From contig NC_090707.1 in assembly GCF_040954835.1 (NCBI RefSeq), positions 18,370,570 through 18,434,569 on the forward strand: a stretch of 64,000 bases of DNA. Reading direction: 5' to 3'. The first letter of the stretch is position 1. Each line of letters starts with the position of its first letter. A program made the position numbers and the translations under genes. Under the pieces are notes generated by a model. It searched no databases and was not told the origin of the DNA. It worked only from the letters and a program-made list of their open reading frames with translations. The DNA comes from Lepisosteus oculatus. Lineage: Eukaryota > Chordata > Actinopteri > Semionotiformes > Lepisosteidae. This document shows positions 1 through 13,700 of the stretch, piece by piece.

Positions 1-179
1 TTCCGCTTAGATGCATTACCCTACTATGTATTTAACTTGAACTAACTGAACAAGTATGTATTTAACTTTAACTAATTATTCTAAGCAGAAAATTAAGTCA
101 TATTTACGAAAAGAAAATTCCTTATTCCAGAATCGCTGTATAATACATAACCTAAAACTAGCAGAACCACGATTAAAAA

Positions 180-511
180 GACGCGTTCCTTTCTCTGGTT
201 TTTGAGGTAGTTTCCCATTGGTTAGTGTAACAGGGTCTGTGGTTAACGTGGCACTCACACAACGTTTTAACGTCATCACGGTGGTACACTAAAGTTTCTC
301 TTAGTGTCTGCAAATATACCGGTACCGAAATAACAGGATCTTTACCCGGATAGGCGAGGAGAAGTAATGTTTGCCTTATTATAATTGCCATGTGCTTTCC
401 TTTGTAAGCTGCAGTCTGTATAAGCTTAGATGTTTATGTTATCAGAAAAAAACATTCATTGAAATTTTGGAAACGCTTTAGACTGACATTGGTGCGACGA
501 AACAGGAGTCG
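180..511 (+). promoter_or_regulatory. DNAJC10: Inferred DNAJC10 promoter and noncoding leader exon
   Basis: This stretch is richer in CpG than its surroundings. It has an inverted CCAAT box (ccattgg, 215-221), an ACGTGGC core (246-252) of the kind bound by XBP1 or ATF6, and a CRE-like aacgtcat (269-276). It ends in a strong splice donor, gagtcg|gtaagt, with the junction at 511/512. That donor could join to the acceptor at 1645-1646 (tttttccaacatag), just upstream of the first coding exon. The human gene also has noncoding leader sequence upstream of the coding exons. The leader and its start site are inferred from composition and splice signals only. Confidence 0.4.
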
Positions 512-1646
512 GTAAGTTGTCTGTCTACCCATCCTTATATCTAAAGTGATGCACTTTTGTTAGCATATTATCACATAAGGTTAAAAGTGATGCAGATTTA
601 AGAATAGGTATAAGTACTGTATAACCCCAGATTCAGAGCAAGTTTTAATTAAAACGAATAATAAATTTTGTACATGATCTAGCTAATCCTAATAATAACA
701 GCATCAAGATTTTAATAGTTGCATATTTTAATGCTATCTGTTACTAGAAGATAAACACGTTTAATTGAACTGCTTTCATTCCTTGTTCATGTGAATTATA
801 AACAACTGCAACTAGAAATTCCAGTTTGTGAACACAAAACAATTGATTTCTTTCATGTATGTAATTACCTGCTATACACATATTACTGTACATTTAAACC
901 TGAGTTCAGGAGCAATCCTGGTATGATTTTTAGCTAGAATGTATGCCTCCCCATGGGTAAACCATTACAGTTTCCTGGATCTTACAAAGATAACCATCAT
1001 ACCTCATTATCTTCACCCAAGGTTACTTTTCGTTCATAAACCTTGTTACTGTAATAGATGGATTGAAAAAAAATGAACATTCCTGCTTTCATCACACACT
1101 GTAGATTATTTTCTGTATAGAAACATTGTGGTGCAGTTACGATGTGTCTTTTTCTAAGTGGAAAAGTGAAGTTTGTTTATTTGTACTTCAGTTTACTTTA
1201 GTACTTTGCAGTCTACAAAGACCATTAGTTCCTCATTGACCTCCTCTTCTGCAATAATTTATTCTTCATCAAATCTAAATTGAGGGCATTCATTTTTGGG
1301 TACAAATTGTGATTTAATTATTTCATTTAGAATTAACTCACTATGTGTTGTAAAAGGTATGAAATGCTGCCTATTTGGAAAATGTCCGGCACCTCCTGGC
1401 TATAAATCATACAATTCTCCCTAAAAATTGAGTTTTTTGTTTAGATTGTTTTCACACCATGGACTGCATCCAAAAACATTAACTTTTAAAATGCTATGCA
1501 GTACTGCCAAAATTGATCTAAAGTATAGATAAATGTCCTTTGACAGGATTTAATATCAAAAGGTGTGATGTAGCTCTGGATTTATAGAATCACTATAATG
1601 TACAATCATTGTTTGCATAATGTTTTCTCATTTTTTTCCAACATAG
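512..1646 (+). other. Inferred first intron of DNAJC10
   Basis: About 1.1 kb lies between the inferred leader donor (512) and the acceptor at 1645-1646. It is AT-rich, with no coding frame or repeat that I recognise. It could equally be plain upstream DNA if the gene starts closer to the ATG. Confidence 0.35.
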
Positions 1647-1768
1647 ATATCTTTAAAACTGTTTGAAGCAAGCAGTTACTGGCACATAGCTGAGGATGAA
1701 GATATCGAATTCAGCTTGAGAGCAACTGTGTCTTGAAGGTTGATTGAGTCAGCGGGGAGCAGAACACA
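1647..1768 (+). other. DNAJC10: 5' UTR part of the first coding exon of DNAJC10
   Basis: A pyrimidine-rich acceptor (tttttttccaacatag) ends at 1646. The 122 nt that follow lead without interruption to the ATG at 1769. An in-frame TGA at 1745-1747 closes the frame, so translation cannot start further upstream in this exon. Confidence 0.5.
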
Positions 1769-4700
1769 ATGGAATCAGCACTACTTGCAGAACAAACCTG
1801 TTGTGTTTACAGAAGACAGTCAAGCAGAACATTTTTGTACTTTTTTGTTATAATATGTTTGGCTGCTGTTATTTCCTGCAATGATGATTATTATGAGCTA
1901 CTTGGAGTGTCCAGAGAAGCAAGTAATAGAGAAATTCGACAGGCCTTTAAGAAGCTTGCACTAACAATGCATCCTGATAAAAACCCTGTAAGTAAATATC
2001 TCAAAGCATATACAAATTGTACATTGCATGAAATCATAGATATGAAATGTTATTTGTAACAAGGTGTCAAAACTTTGACTGTCCATGTTTTATTTAGAAT
2101 GATCAGGATGCTCATGACAAGTTCCTGAAGATAAACAGAGCCTATGAAGTTTTGAAAGATGAAGATTTGCGGAAGAAATATGATAAATATGGAGAGAAAG
2201 GACTACAAGATAATCAGGAGGGTGGAAGATATGAAAGCTGGAACTATTACCGATATGACTTTGGTATGTCGGCCTAACAACGTCTCACTTTATGTGTGCT
2301 GTGTGTTGCTCGCCATCTACTGTATGCTGCGTACAGAAAAGTAAGGCTAATCCAGGATAAAATTGCCCAAGGTATTTATTTCCATAGAACTGAAATATTT
2401 TCCCCAGAGGAAAGTGATTTACCTTATTTAATTCAGGATTGAGTGCTTTCTGTGCACTGGGTTTAAATTTTGGTAGATCAGATCTCCTACTCATACGTAA
2501 ATTTTAAGTGTAGAATCTTAAACAATTGGAAGGCTGAGCTAAAAGTATGTATCCATCTTACATGTGTTTGATAATTTCAAGGTAGAGATTTCTGAAAAGC
2601 CTAATTGAAAGTGGAGAATTAAAATATTAATTAATAATGATGTGTCATTTTAGTTTAGAGCTGACTATTGGAATGTTTTTTGATATATTGTTTTCACTTT
2701 TACAGGTATATATGATGATGATCTTGAGATCATCACATTGGACAGAGGGGACTTTGGTAAGCATTTTTTATCAGATACTATCAAATAATATAATAGTAAA
2801 TCTGGCTGTCTGCCTAACATTTGCTGTTAACAGGATGATTTACAGGGGTATTTATTTTGTTATTCATTAGATGCGGCTGTGAACTCTGGAGAGCTGTGGT
2901 TTGTGAATTTCTACTTTCCACGCTGCTCACATTGTCATGACTTGGCACCAACGGTGAGAAAACTATTCTTGCACTACGTTTTGTTTTTCTAGAATATTTA
3001 CAGACATCTTTTAAAATTATATTCCTGCTTTCTAGCTGTCAGTAATCCTGGATCTCTTTGTAAACCTTGAATGATGAGATAGGTACAGAATAAGATATAT
3101 ATTTTAAGTAGATCCTTTCTGGTGAATAAAATGTAATCCGTGAAATTGTTTTTTAGTTTTTGCTGTATTATGGATGTCTTGGTGTGGTAAGCTACACCTG
3201 TTGTAGTTTTGTTACAAAGTAGAGTAGCTGATAGCTAAAGGTGTCCTGAAAGGGTTTTAAAAACATTATGCTAGTATCACTGTAAAACCCTAAATATTTA
3301 GTTGTTTCTTAAAGAGATTATTATTACTTATTTCTCTTTCAATCTCTAAAAACTACAAAAACATACAAAAGCATCAGAACTACACATCGTATACTCTAGG
3401 TGGTCATAAAGGGAAATTAATTCTCTGAGATCAGTGCTTTGTAGGTACTGTAGATGAATTCAGAATCTAAAATGGAAATATGTGGTAACATATTTCTCTC
3501 TTTAAATTGATAAGCAAAGATAATAATTTTGTTACCCATAGTGCTGAATAAATATGAAATTAAAATGTGACATAAATTAATTGTCATTTCTTTCTTCTTT
3601 CTTGTCATCTCTTGTTTTAGTTCTGCTTGATTTTCATAGCTGTACAAAGGTGTTTTTCCAATCTAAATAATATTTTTTACTCTTACTTTAGTGGAGAGAG
3701 TTTGCAAAGGAAATGGATGGTGTAATCAGAATTGGAGCAGTGAACTGCGGTGACAATAGGATGCTGTGTCGAAGTAAAGGCATCACCAGCTATCCAAGCC
3801 TGCACATATTTAAAGCTGGAATGGTATGTAGAATATAAGAACTAAAGTGGTAATAAGCCTTTTCATAATCTGTGTTTGAATGTAAACATGTCTGTTTTGG
3901 TATGTTTATGGAACACTTAAAATAAGAAATCCCCTTTTTGTTGTAGTACTTAGAAGGTATTAAGGTTGTGCTTATAAAGTATTAGTAGCAGTGTATTAGT
4001 TCCAGTAGCATATGCTGTTTTTTAATGCCTCTCAGTATATTACACAGACAGTTAAAGGGGAATGAACGCTATTCTTATATTTCAGGGTTAGAAAGAGTGC
4101 GTTTCAAACCACAATGAAAGTAAAATGTACACAGTAACGTGTATATTTCTGGTGACATGTTGCAGCCTTATTACTTGTTAGCAAACAGGCTTGTGGATAC
4201 ATTTCTTTGAATCCAAGAGAAAAATTGCTTTCAATTTTTGTTTTTTTCCGACATACAGTATACTACTTACTTATTAATTCTGCACTCAGATCATGTTGGA
4301 ACATTTCGGCGGTAAAATGTCTGCTGCACAAAGTGTATTTAATTCGCTCATACAGTATATTACATTAGTCATTACGGTGACTATGAGCAGGAAGAGGCTG
4401 CATCACGTCGCAACTCTTGGGAACTCGAACGCAATGTGCACGAATTCCGCGACACAATGACGACTTACAATACGATTCGATTTTGTGCTTACTTCAAAAT
4501 TTGTAAACTTTTTTTTCTATAATGTCAATGAATTTGTTTTATTACTGAGATTTAATAACCAGTCTGGGAAATTGGGACCTTTAAAGTTTGTGTGCCAAAT
4601 ATTTTTTGCATTATCATATCGTACCGCTTATTCAATTTGGGGCCACAGTGGCCCATAGCCTAACAAGGGAAGCATTGGGCTCACTAACACACACACACTC

Positions 4701-7700
4701 ACACCAGGGACACTTCTTACAGAAGTCAGTTAAACTACCAGCATGTCTTTGGACTGTGAGAGGAAACCAGAGCACCTGGAGGAAAGAACATGCATATTCC
4801 ACACAGATGGCACCCCAGGAATTGAACCAAGAGCCCCAGCGCTGTGAAGCAGAAATGCCTTACCACTGCACCACTGTTCCTGCCCAATATTATTTGCATT
4901 AAATGTAATAATATAAGTTTTTGTTAAACAATAAAAATATCTAAACATTTCTTTATATCTTAATTCCCTACAAAATATTTTTTTTCCTTCCCAACAGAAT
5001 TCGGAAAAATACTACGGAGACCGATCAAAGGAGAGTTTACAGAATTTTGCTATGCAGTTTGTGAAAAGCAAAGTCACGGAACTGTGGTCAGGTAAGTGTG
5101 CTTTTTATTTATTGACATTTCTGTTATCTAGACTAGACAATGAGGGCATTAGCTTCTTTGTGTCTTACAGGCTTCTCATGAGCTTCAGTGTCTTACAGTT
5201 TTACAGTAAAAAAGTTTAAGGTTTAATTGTCTGTTACATGCAAATCCTTTTTTTGTGTTCATGTAGAGCAAGGGAAGCTAACTAGGAAAAGTATAGTTAA
5301 ATGTGAGAAAAGGAGGCACTGTGCTTTCCTCAAAGAGTTGTGGGAGCCTGGAAAAAGGTACTGAGCCATGTTGAAGTAAATTCCAAAGGGTCTTTTGGTA
5401 CAACTGTATGTGAGTCTCAGATCAGTTTGTGACTAAGTACCATATGCGGTAATGTAAAACAGAATTCTGTATTTTGCTCTTCATTCATTTGATAACAAAC
5501 TAACTCAGCCATAGCCTGGATACAAAGTAAATTCAGATACAAAAAAAACAATTTTGTGTTATTTATTATTAGAAAAAGACCAAAGAAAACAACAACAATG
5601 TATTATTCTGTAAATAGTACTAAAGACTGATGTATCTAAAAATGATCAGCACAGAACTTCTTACCACTGTCTGAAGATCTTCCATTACAGTTTTTTGTAC
5701 TTGCAATAAATGTTCTGATTTTTTTCTGCTCAGCTGAGCATAGTTGTTATGGTGATTACTCGGCAGTAGAAGCGAATTCCTTCACAGATGGCACTCTGCA
5801 GTAGCTTTGACTCTGTACTGAATGCTTAGATTTGCGATAGGAAATCAACCTTTTTAACCGTTTTAAGATTGTTTTTATAATATCGTCCCTAGGTAACATT
5901 TTTTAACATGAACAAAGTGCTTTTCCTGTTGAGCACCTTTTCATATTTGAAATTTAGGTACAGTGAAAGGAATGTGTGAGCATAATTAAATGTTTCCATC
6001 CCTGTGATATACAGTTGCTGGTTGCTACGTGTGATTGATTTACAGTGCAGATACTTCCTGTGGCAAACATATAAACTTATCTTGTCAGTTATTTTTGTAT
6101 CGTGCTATATATAGATCTGCGTGAACAGGAAAACCATAAATGTTGCAGAAGGTGTTTAATGCATCATTTATCCCAATTAAAAGGCTTAAGTTTTCACTGC
6201 ATCTTTTTCAGGCAATTTCTTCAATGCTATTGAATCAGCATTTGCTTCAAGAATTGGATGGCTGATAACATTTTGTGCAGAAACTGGAGGTAATGCTTAA
6301 TGTGCCAGAACTCAAATTACTTAGAATTTTTGTTTGGAAAAACTGACATTTGTCATTGTCATAGTAACTAACCGGATTACTTTTGCATAGTGTGGTGTAC
6401 TTTCTGCTTTTCTGTACAGAGTAGTTTCTTACATTGACAGACATTTCACAGATATTAGATAATGGGGATCAGTTCTGTATACAGGGGCTCTGCCTTCTGC
6501 TATGGCTAAGAATTCATGAAAGTGATAAAACACAGCACCCCCTCCCCCCAAAAGTAACCTTGGATTAAAGTAAATGACACCTCTAAATAAAAAATGATAC
6601 ACTGTGTCTAACTGAAAAAGTTCATTTAATTTTTTTAAGGAAAAATTAAGTAAAACAATGAAGAAGGCCATGGTTTATTAGGCCTTTAGAGTTAAAGTAC
6701 TTGTACAGCAATATGTATACAAGTGCTATGTTGCTGTTCTTGGGAAATGAAAAAGCATTGCAGTTTAATCATAGAAATGTGGAATTAATGTCTACTCTTA
6801 TTGGAAATGGAGCAGTAGTATAAATATTAAGGATGTTATGCTGAGATTGGTTTGTATAGTGCAAGCTGCGTGTTATTGTAATTTAAACCATTTACTAATA
6901 TTTTAAACAAAGAAGACTTTATTCTTTTAGGAAGTTGTGACAAAAATGTTTTTTTTTTCTTTTTTAATAGATTGTCTGTCATCTGAAACTCGACACAAGT
7001 TAGCAGGGATGTTGGTAAGCATTGTGAAATGTCATAAATTACTGGTCTAAAAATTATTTCCTGTAGATTAAGTATAACAAAATTTAAATGAGTGAAGTGC
7101 CATTTAATATTTTGTAGAATTTATGATACACTGTAAAGGATGTTTTTTTATAGCTACATAAATGTTGAAAATGAACACAAAATTATGGGTTCGCTGGCAT
7201 CTATGCTGTGATGCTCAAGTCAATTCTACTTTTACTTCTAAAAGATAAGCACATGGTTTAGAAGCATATGCTTTTGTTATTCACCTTCTGAGTTAAAGGA
7301 GTTTCAGTACTGTGTGTTGTGTACTTTTAAGAACTCCTGCATCCATTTTGTTAAGGTATGCATCTGAGCTTCTGTTAGTAAAACCTTTCACCTTGGAAGA
7401 GATTGGCCAAAGTGTGTTTTTCTCCTTTGTTCTCAGGATGGTTTGGTCAATTTAGGGTGGATGGACTGCTCAACACAAGCCCAGTTATGTGACAGTTTTG
7501 ATATCAAATCCAGTACAACCACTTATTTCCCACCTGGAAGTTCCTTAAGAGACAAGGGGGGAGTCCTGGTAAGAGGTGCTTGCAAATCCAAAGATATATT
7601 TGGCATCCATGTTTTTAAAAGTGTAAAATAAATTCTGTCCATGGGAATTATGTACATGTGTTTGCTTTAATCTGTCTTTAACAATTCCAATTTAGTTTCT

Positions 7701-10700
7701 AAGTCTTTGTAAGTTCCTTTTTAAGAAACTATGTATGTGAAACTATCTATCAAGTAATAAAAGAGATTAAGAGTTTAATAAAGTTGTAAAATTCTCTTAC
7801 AAGTGTATCGTAAATTTGACTTTGAAATTCATTGCTAACTTATTCTGGGAGTAGACAGAAACTGAGTTGCAATAATATTGGAAAACATTGCTTTTGCTCT
7901 GTGCTAGCAGCCAATAATTACTATATGAGCCACAAAGCAATCTCTTTGAAAATGCACTTATACAATATTAAAGAGTTTTCTGTAGTGGTTGTTCCTGCAT
8001 TGTTCATCTCTTTCAGTTTCTTAAAAGTCTTGATGCTAAGGAAATCTACAATGAAGTTATGCAGCATTTACCAGATCTGGAGGTGCTTACCAAAGAAACT
8101 ATCAAGGTAATTTTAAAATTACAGTGGAAACATTAGCCGTTTAATTTTGAATTGCCTTGAGTGTCAGAAAATCTTAATTGATTGTTTCTTAGGATAAATT
8201 GGCCCATCACCGTTGGCTTGTGAGTTTCACTTTTGGTGAGAACCAGTTGGGTTCACATGAGTACAAAAAGCTAAAGTCCCTTCTTAAAGAAGACCATATA
8301 CAGGTAAGTCCTAAGTTAATAGCTGCATCTTGTTTTAGGAGAAAAGAATACATACTTTGTAGCATTTAAAGTTTTTGATGAGATGTGAAGGGTGTAGTAA
8401 TTATTTCTTACTTTTGTCCTGCCTCTATAGTGTTAAAATGGTTGTTTTGAATTAATGTTTGTTATTTTTGCAAATTATATCGGTTCTTGTATCTATTGGT
8501 TTTATTCCAATCTCTGTCACACATGAAGTATGTTTTAGAAAGTGTTAAACATAGGTAGAAATTATTTTTATTTATTTTCAGGTTGGAAAAATTGACTGTC
8601 TTTTGGAATTGGACCTCTGCAATTCTTTTTATATTCATAAGCCAAGTATAGCAGTCTTTAAGGGGTTTGGGATAAATGATTTTGAGATCCACCATGGTAA
8701 GAACCCTTTTAAAAAATAAATTGGTGATTAGAATTTTATTGTGAAATTGAAGTTCTTTCCAAAGTAGTAGGATTCTGTTCACCACATAAAACTTGTTTTT
8801 TAGGAAAGGATGTTTTGTACAACATTGTCGCCTTTGCGAAAGATAGTGTTCACGCATACGTCACAACCCTGAGACCTGAGAACTTCCCAAATAATGAAAA
8901 AGAACCGTGGCTTGTGGACTTCTTTGCACCAGTAAGTAATAAATAGAAAAGAGTACAGATAAGGAGTGAATGTTCAAGATGGGGTGATGTAGTTAGTGAA
9001 GTACCTCAGGAAAAATAAGTTTTCAATGAGGTAAACTCTCACATAGAAGAGGTTACTTATGAAAAAGACGTAAACAATGTGTATAAGATGCATCAACATC
9101 TTAGATCAGGAATTGGCAGCCTTTGGCACAAAAGGCAAGTGCACATGAAAGTCTAATTAAAAAGCAAAGAAACTAAATTGAAATAAAAAAGCACAGAAAT
9201 AAAGTTGAAAAAAAGCAGTCCAAATTGTGCTTTCTAAGGAAAGTCATTTGCTGTAGAAAGAGAAACGATCAATTGGTTCATTTACAGTACTTCAGGGCTT
9301 GAATCCCAGGAAAACTCTCAGTGTTTTGTGTGTAACTGATCTTTTTTTTTACATTTAAGTGGAGGGTCAAGTATTTTGGACAAAATGGCACTTTCCACTA
9401 AAGCAAAATTAAATTTTTGCTCGGTTCAGCCCTCTAGTAGCATTTGTTAAAGAGCTCAAACAGTTACAGTTGATCTTCTGAGAGCTTCAGGAATGAGGCG
9501 AACAAGGATATGTCAATCAAATGCCCCATAGCATCCAAGTTATGGAAACCATAGCAGTCTGTATTGACTTCGGTACCATAAGAAAGCCACAGGAAGTTGT
9601 GGCAGTAGTGTGTATCAATCATGAGATCTGTGGACTTGTAACTGTATGTTTGCGGGTTTAAATTTTAGGTGAGACACCCCTGAGCAAATTCTTCACACAA
9701 ATTTCTCCTGTAAAATATCCAGCTGTATAAATGGTCACAAATGGTGCTTTGGAAAAAAACATCAGTCAAATAAATCGGTAATGATAATTATTTAATTATT
9801 AATGAAAATTAAAAAAACACACAGTGTGTTGCAAAACATGTAAAGTCATTTACTGATAAGGAATACTGTATATAAAAGATGATTATTTGCATGGGTTTTT
9901 AGGGTCCCCCAGTTTCCTCCTACATTCCAAAGACATGCTGGCTACGTTACCTAGTATCTTTAGTTTGTCTTTGTGTACCCTACGCTTAATTGGCATCCTG
10001 TGTGGGTTGCATTAGCATAGTGCTTTGAGCCCTGTGCTTCTGGATTAGTCTCTGGGTTGCTGCAAACCTTAGCAGGAATAATCAGTTTTCTGTTAATGAA
10101 GGGTTGGATGACCTCCTAACTATGTAATTAGCCAAAAAGGTACCAGATATGAAATTTGTCGTAATCTGGCACAGTTGCATTCCTGAATATATCAGAAGTC
10201 AGGAGTTACAGACATAAACTTTATTCCTCCCATTATGGAATGAAGGCAAGAAAAACAGCTCAGCTTTGCTGCGAATCGCAGCCTCCCAACAGAGCATGCA
10301 GTGAATTAAATGTGAAGTCCTGAGATTCTGTAAGATGCAGGGCACAGCTTGTTGCATGGCCCATGTACACTTCTATAAAGTGTGAGTGTGAGATCGGCAA
10401 TTTCTGCAATATGCTAAGTCATGTAGGGCACTAGTATGGATTACTATCTTTACTGTACCATCAATGTGATTTTATTTCAGAACTGAAAATGTTGTCACTG
10501 TTTCAAAAGTCTCAAAAGAGTTTCTTTTCTATAGTGGTGCCCCCCTTGTCGTGCTCTCCTGCCAGAGCTAAGGAAAGCGTCTAAGCAGCTGTTTGGACAG
10601 CTGAAGTTTGGAACACTCGACTGTACAGTTCATGATGGGATCTGCAGTATGGTGAGCATGATGCGAAGGCTAAAGATTAGGCTGCCTAATGGTTTGCTCA

Positions 10701-13700
10701 CAGCCAACATGATCTCAAGTAGTCATACGAAATAATTTTTGTTTTCACCAGTTGCTTTTTCTTTTATGCATGGTTTGCGTCATGTAAATTAAGTGGCTGT
10801 GATGCATATCATTGAACATGCAGTGCACCAAGTCAGTACAATGTAGAATTAAAAAAGAGAGCAAAAGGGGCGGGTAAGGGAGACAAAGAAAACCAATCTT
10901 TTTCTCGGAGAGAAGTACAGTATATACAGTACATACAATCTGTGTATACATGATTTGTTAAAGGGGATGTGAAAATAGAAAAGCAAGCCAACAATTTAAT
11001 GGAATTAATTGAAATGTTCTTTACATCAACTGTCATTATTTGCTCAGTTTCTGTGATGGAATGGCATCCAGGTATTTAACTGATTGAAAGTAAACACACT
11101 GTTTACATCACTCTACTTAACCTATTCATTTTTAATCTGTTTTTTTTTAGTATAATATTCAAGCCTATCCAACAACCGTAATATTCAACCAATCAAACAT
11201 TCATGAATATGAAGGCCACCACTCTGCTGATGGAATTTTGGAATTTATTGAGGTATTGACTGTCCTAGAGATTCAACTTTAATCATTTGATTTCATGTAT
11301 AGCTTACAGGTGTTGGTAGATTAAATAATTTAATTTATTTTGGTTATCTTCATTATCTTAAATTGAAAAAAAATATATAATGTCTCATACATTTCATGAG
11401 TTATGCATATTGTTTCTGTTAAGAAAAAGAAACGTCTTGTGCATTAGCATATTTTCTCTAAAACCTGTGCTGATCTGAAGCTTTACCTTGATTATTTAGC
11501 ACTTTTGAACATGGTTTCAACATTTTTAAATGGAACCCCTGAGCCTTTATAATGAATCCTTTGAATAATTTAGCAAATAGAAGATGTGGGACTGAACAAG
11601 AATATTGCCTTCCAGCACGTTTAGGTGTTGATTATTGAAATGACCATTTATTTTTCTCCAGGACCTTATCAATCCCTCAGTGGTCACGCTGTCTCCTGAA
11701 AGCTTTGAAGAGCTGGTGAAAAAGAGGAAGAGGAGTGAGACCTGGATGGTAGATTTCTATGCTCCATGGTGTGGTCCGTGCCAGGCACTGTTACCAGAGT
11801 GGAGAAGAATGGCTAGGGTAAGAGCAAAGTGCAGTGTGTTTGTCTCCCTTGCTATCATTACACTGACTTTGCCTGCACAGAGTTTGACCTTGTCCAGTCC
11901 TGTTTCAGCTTTTGAATGGCATGATCAGCGTGGGCAGTGTAGACTGCCAGAAGTACCACTCATTCTGCCATGGGGAAAATGTACGTGCTTATCCTGAAAT
12001 CCGTCTGTTTCTTCAGAACTCAAATCGGAGAGATCAATATCAGTAAGTCCTTTTTTCTCTAATATTGATATTTTAGTTTAACATGAATTTAAAGCGTATC
12101 AGCACTGTCAGACCTAGACTTCAGCAATATTGTGATCTTGTCTGTTTTTCACAGAAGCTACAATGGTTGGCACAGAGATGCATATTCCCTCAGAGCCTGG
12201 GCTTTAGGGTGAGTTATTTGTAACAGTATTTTTCAAAACAGCAGTTAAGATTAGACCTGTTAAAGGCAGTTTCTGGATTATTAATTTTGTGTTGAACATA
12301 TTTTACTTCTTTATGTTTGCTTCAGGAAAAATAATATTAAGATAAGCTATCATGAGTGCAAAAATTGCCCGAGAGAACAAATCAAAGCATAACATATGTA
12401 AATGCACGCATTACAGCATTCATACAGCAAAGAATGTACTTAACTGTTATACAAAATAAACGGGAGTGCTTAAATTACTACCTAATTTATCAAATATACA
12501 GTTCAAATATAACTGATCTTTTATTTTTAATAATAAGGGATTTAAATTGGTGGGGAAAAAATAGTAGGTTTTCATTGTGGTAGTAACCACAATCTCACAG
12601 CCTTTGGCGGCACTTCCAAAAACTCTAAAAAGCATGTAGAGTATTTGTGTACTCACCTGTGTGCCCAGGACTTGTGTAACAGTTTCTCTTCCAAATCCTT
12701 TCTTTGCCAATCTCTTACAACTGTATCTCTTTGGGTTTATTATTGTCTTTTACAACTGTTTTTCCAGATCTCTCCCTAGAGCCTCCGTAGATCTAAGTCC
12801 TGAAGATTTTAAACAGAAAGTTCTGAATGGGAAGGATCACTGGGTTATTGATTTCTATGCCCCTTGGTGTGGTCCTTGCCAGAATTTTGCACCTGAATTT
12901 GAGATTCTTGCCAGAGTAAGAATAGTTTTTTTTCTTTGGTTTTACATAATTTATTTTATATTGCATTAAGTTAGCATACCCTACTAATTTGCATTAGCGG
13001 TGGCTCTGTGGCTAAGGATCTGCACCTGTGGCTGGAAGGTTGCCAGTTCAAATCCTGCAGCTGGCAGAGGAATCCTACTCCGTTGGGCCCCTGAGCAAGG
13101 CCCTTAACCCCAACTGCTGCAGGGGCGCCGTACAATGGCAGACCCTGCCCTCTGACTCCAGGTTCTCTCCCTATCTGTGTGTCTGTGTGCCTCATGGAGA
13201 GCAAGCTGGGGTATGCGAAAATAAAATTCCTAATGTAAGATTTGTAAAGGGTTAATAAAGTGATGTTATGTTATTATTACTGGGCTTCAGTCAGTCTACT
13301 ATGGAACATTAGGATAAATAAAACAACTATCAGAGCTGTGCAGTAGAAAAAAAAAACTTATGAATGCATAATTTCCAATCTCATGCGTGTATTTATGCAT
13401 AGTCTAATCTCACTTTTGTCCTCCTCCAGACTGTCAAAGGAAAAGTGAAAGCTGGTAAAGTGGATTGTCAAGCTTATGGTCAAACATGTCAGAGTGCAGG
13501 AATCAGAGCCTATCCCACTGTGAAGTTCTACCCTTTTCTGGGAAAGAAAAAGGTAAAAAAATTTATGAATTTGAAAAACTGACATTTGTAATTTTTTTTT
13601 AATTGCTTATAAAACTTTTTTTTTTAATTCAATATGTAGTTCTGGTGGAATGGCCCTAGTATTATTTCTCCTGCTTTCATTATGCTTTCCAGCTCTAGTC

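Noticed and set aside
8462..8857. 131-codon minus-strand frame
   Set aside because: It is antisense to DNAJC10 exons 12 and 13 and has no protein signature of its own.
12971..13255. Open frames on both strands
   Set aside because: They fall inside a SINE copy and recur in the copies at 42,777 and 57,440, so they are repeat-derived.
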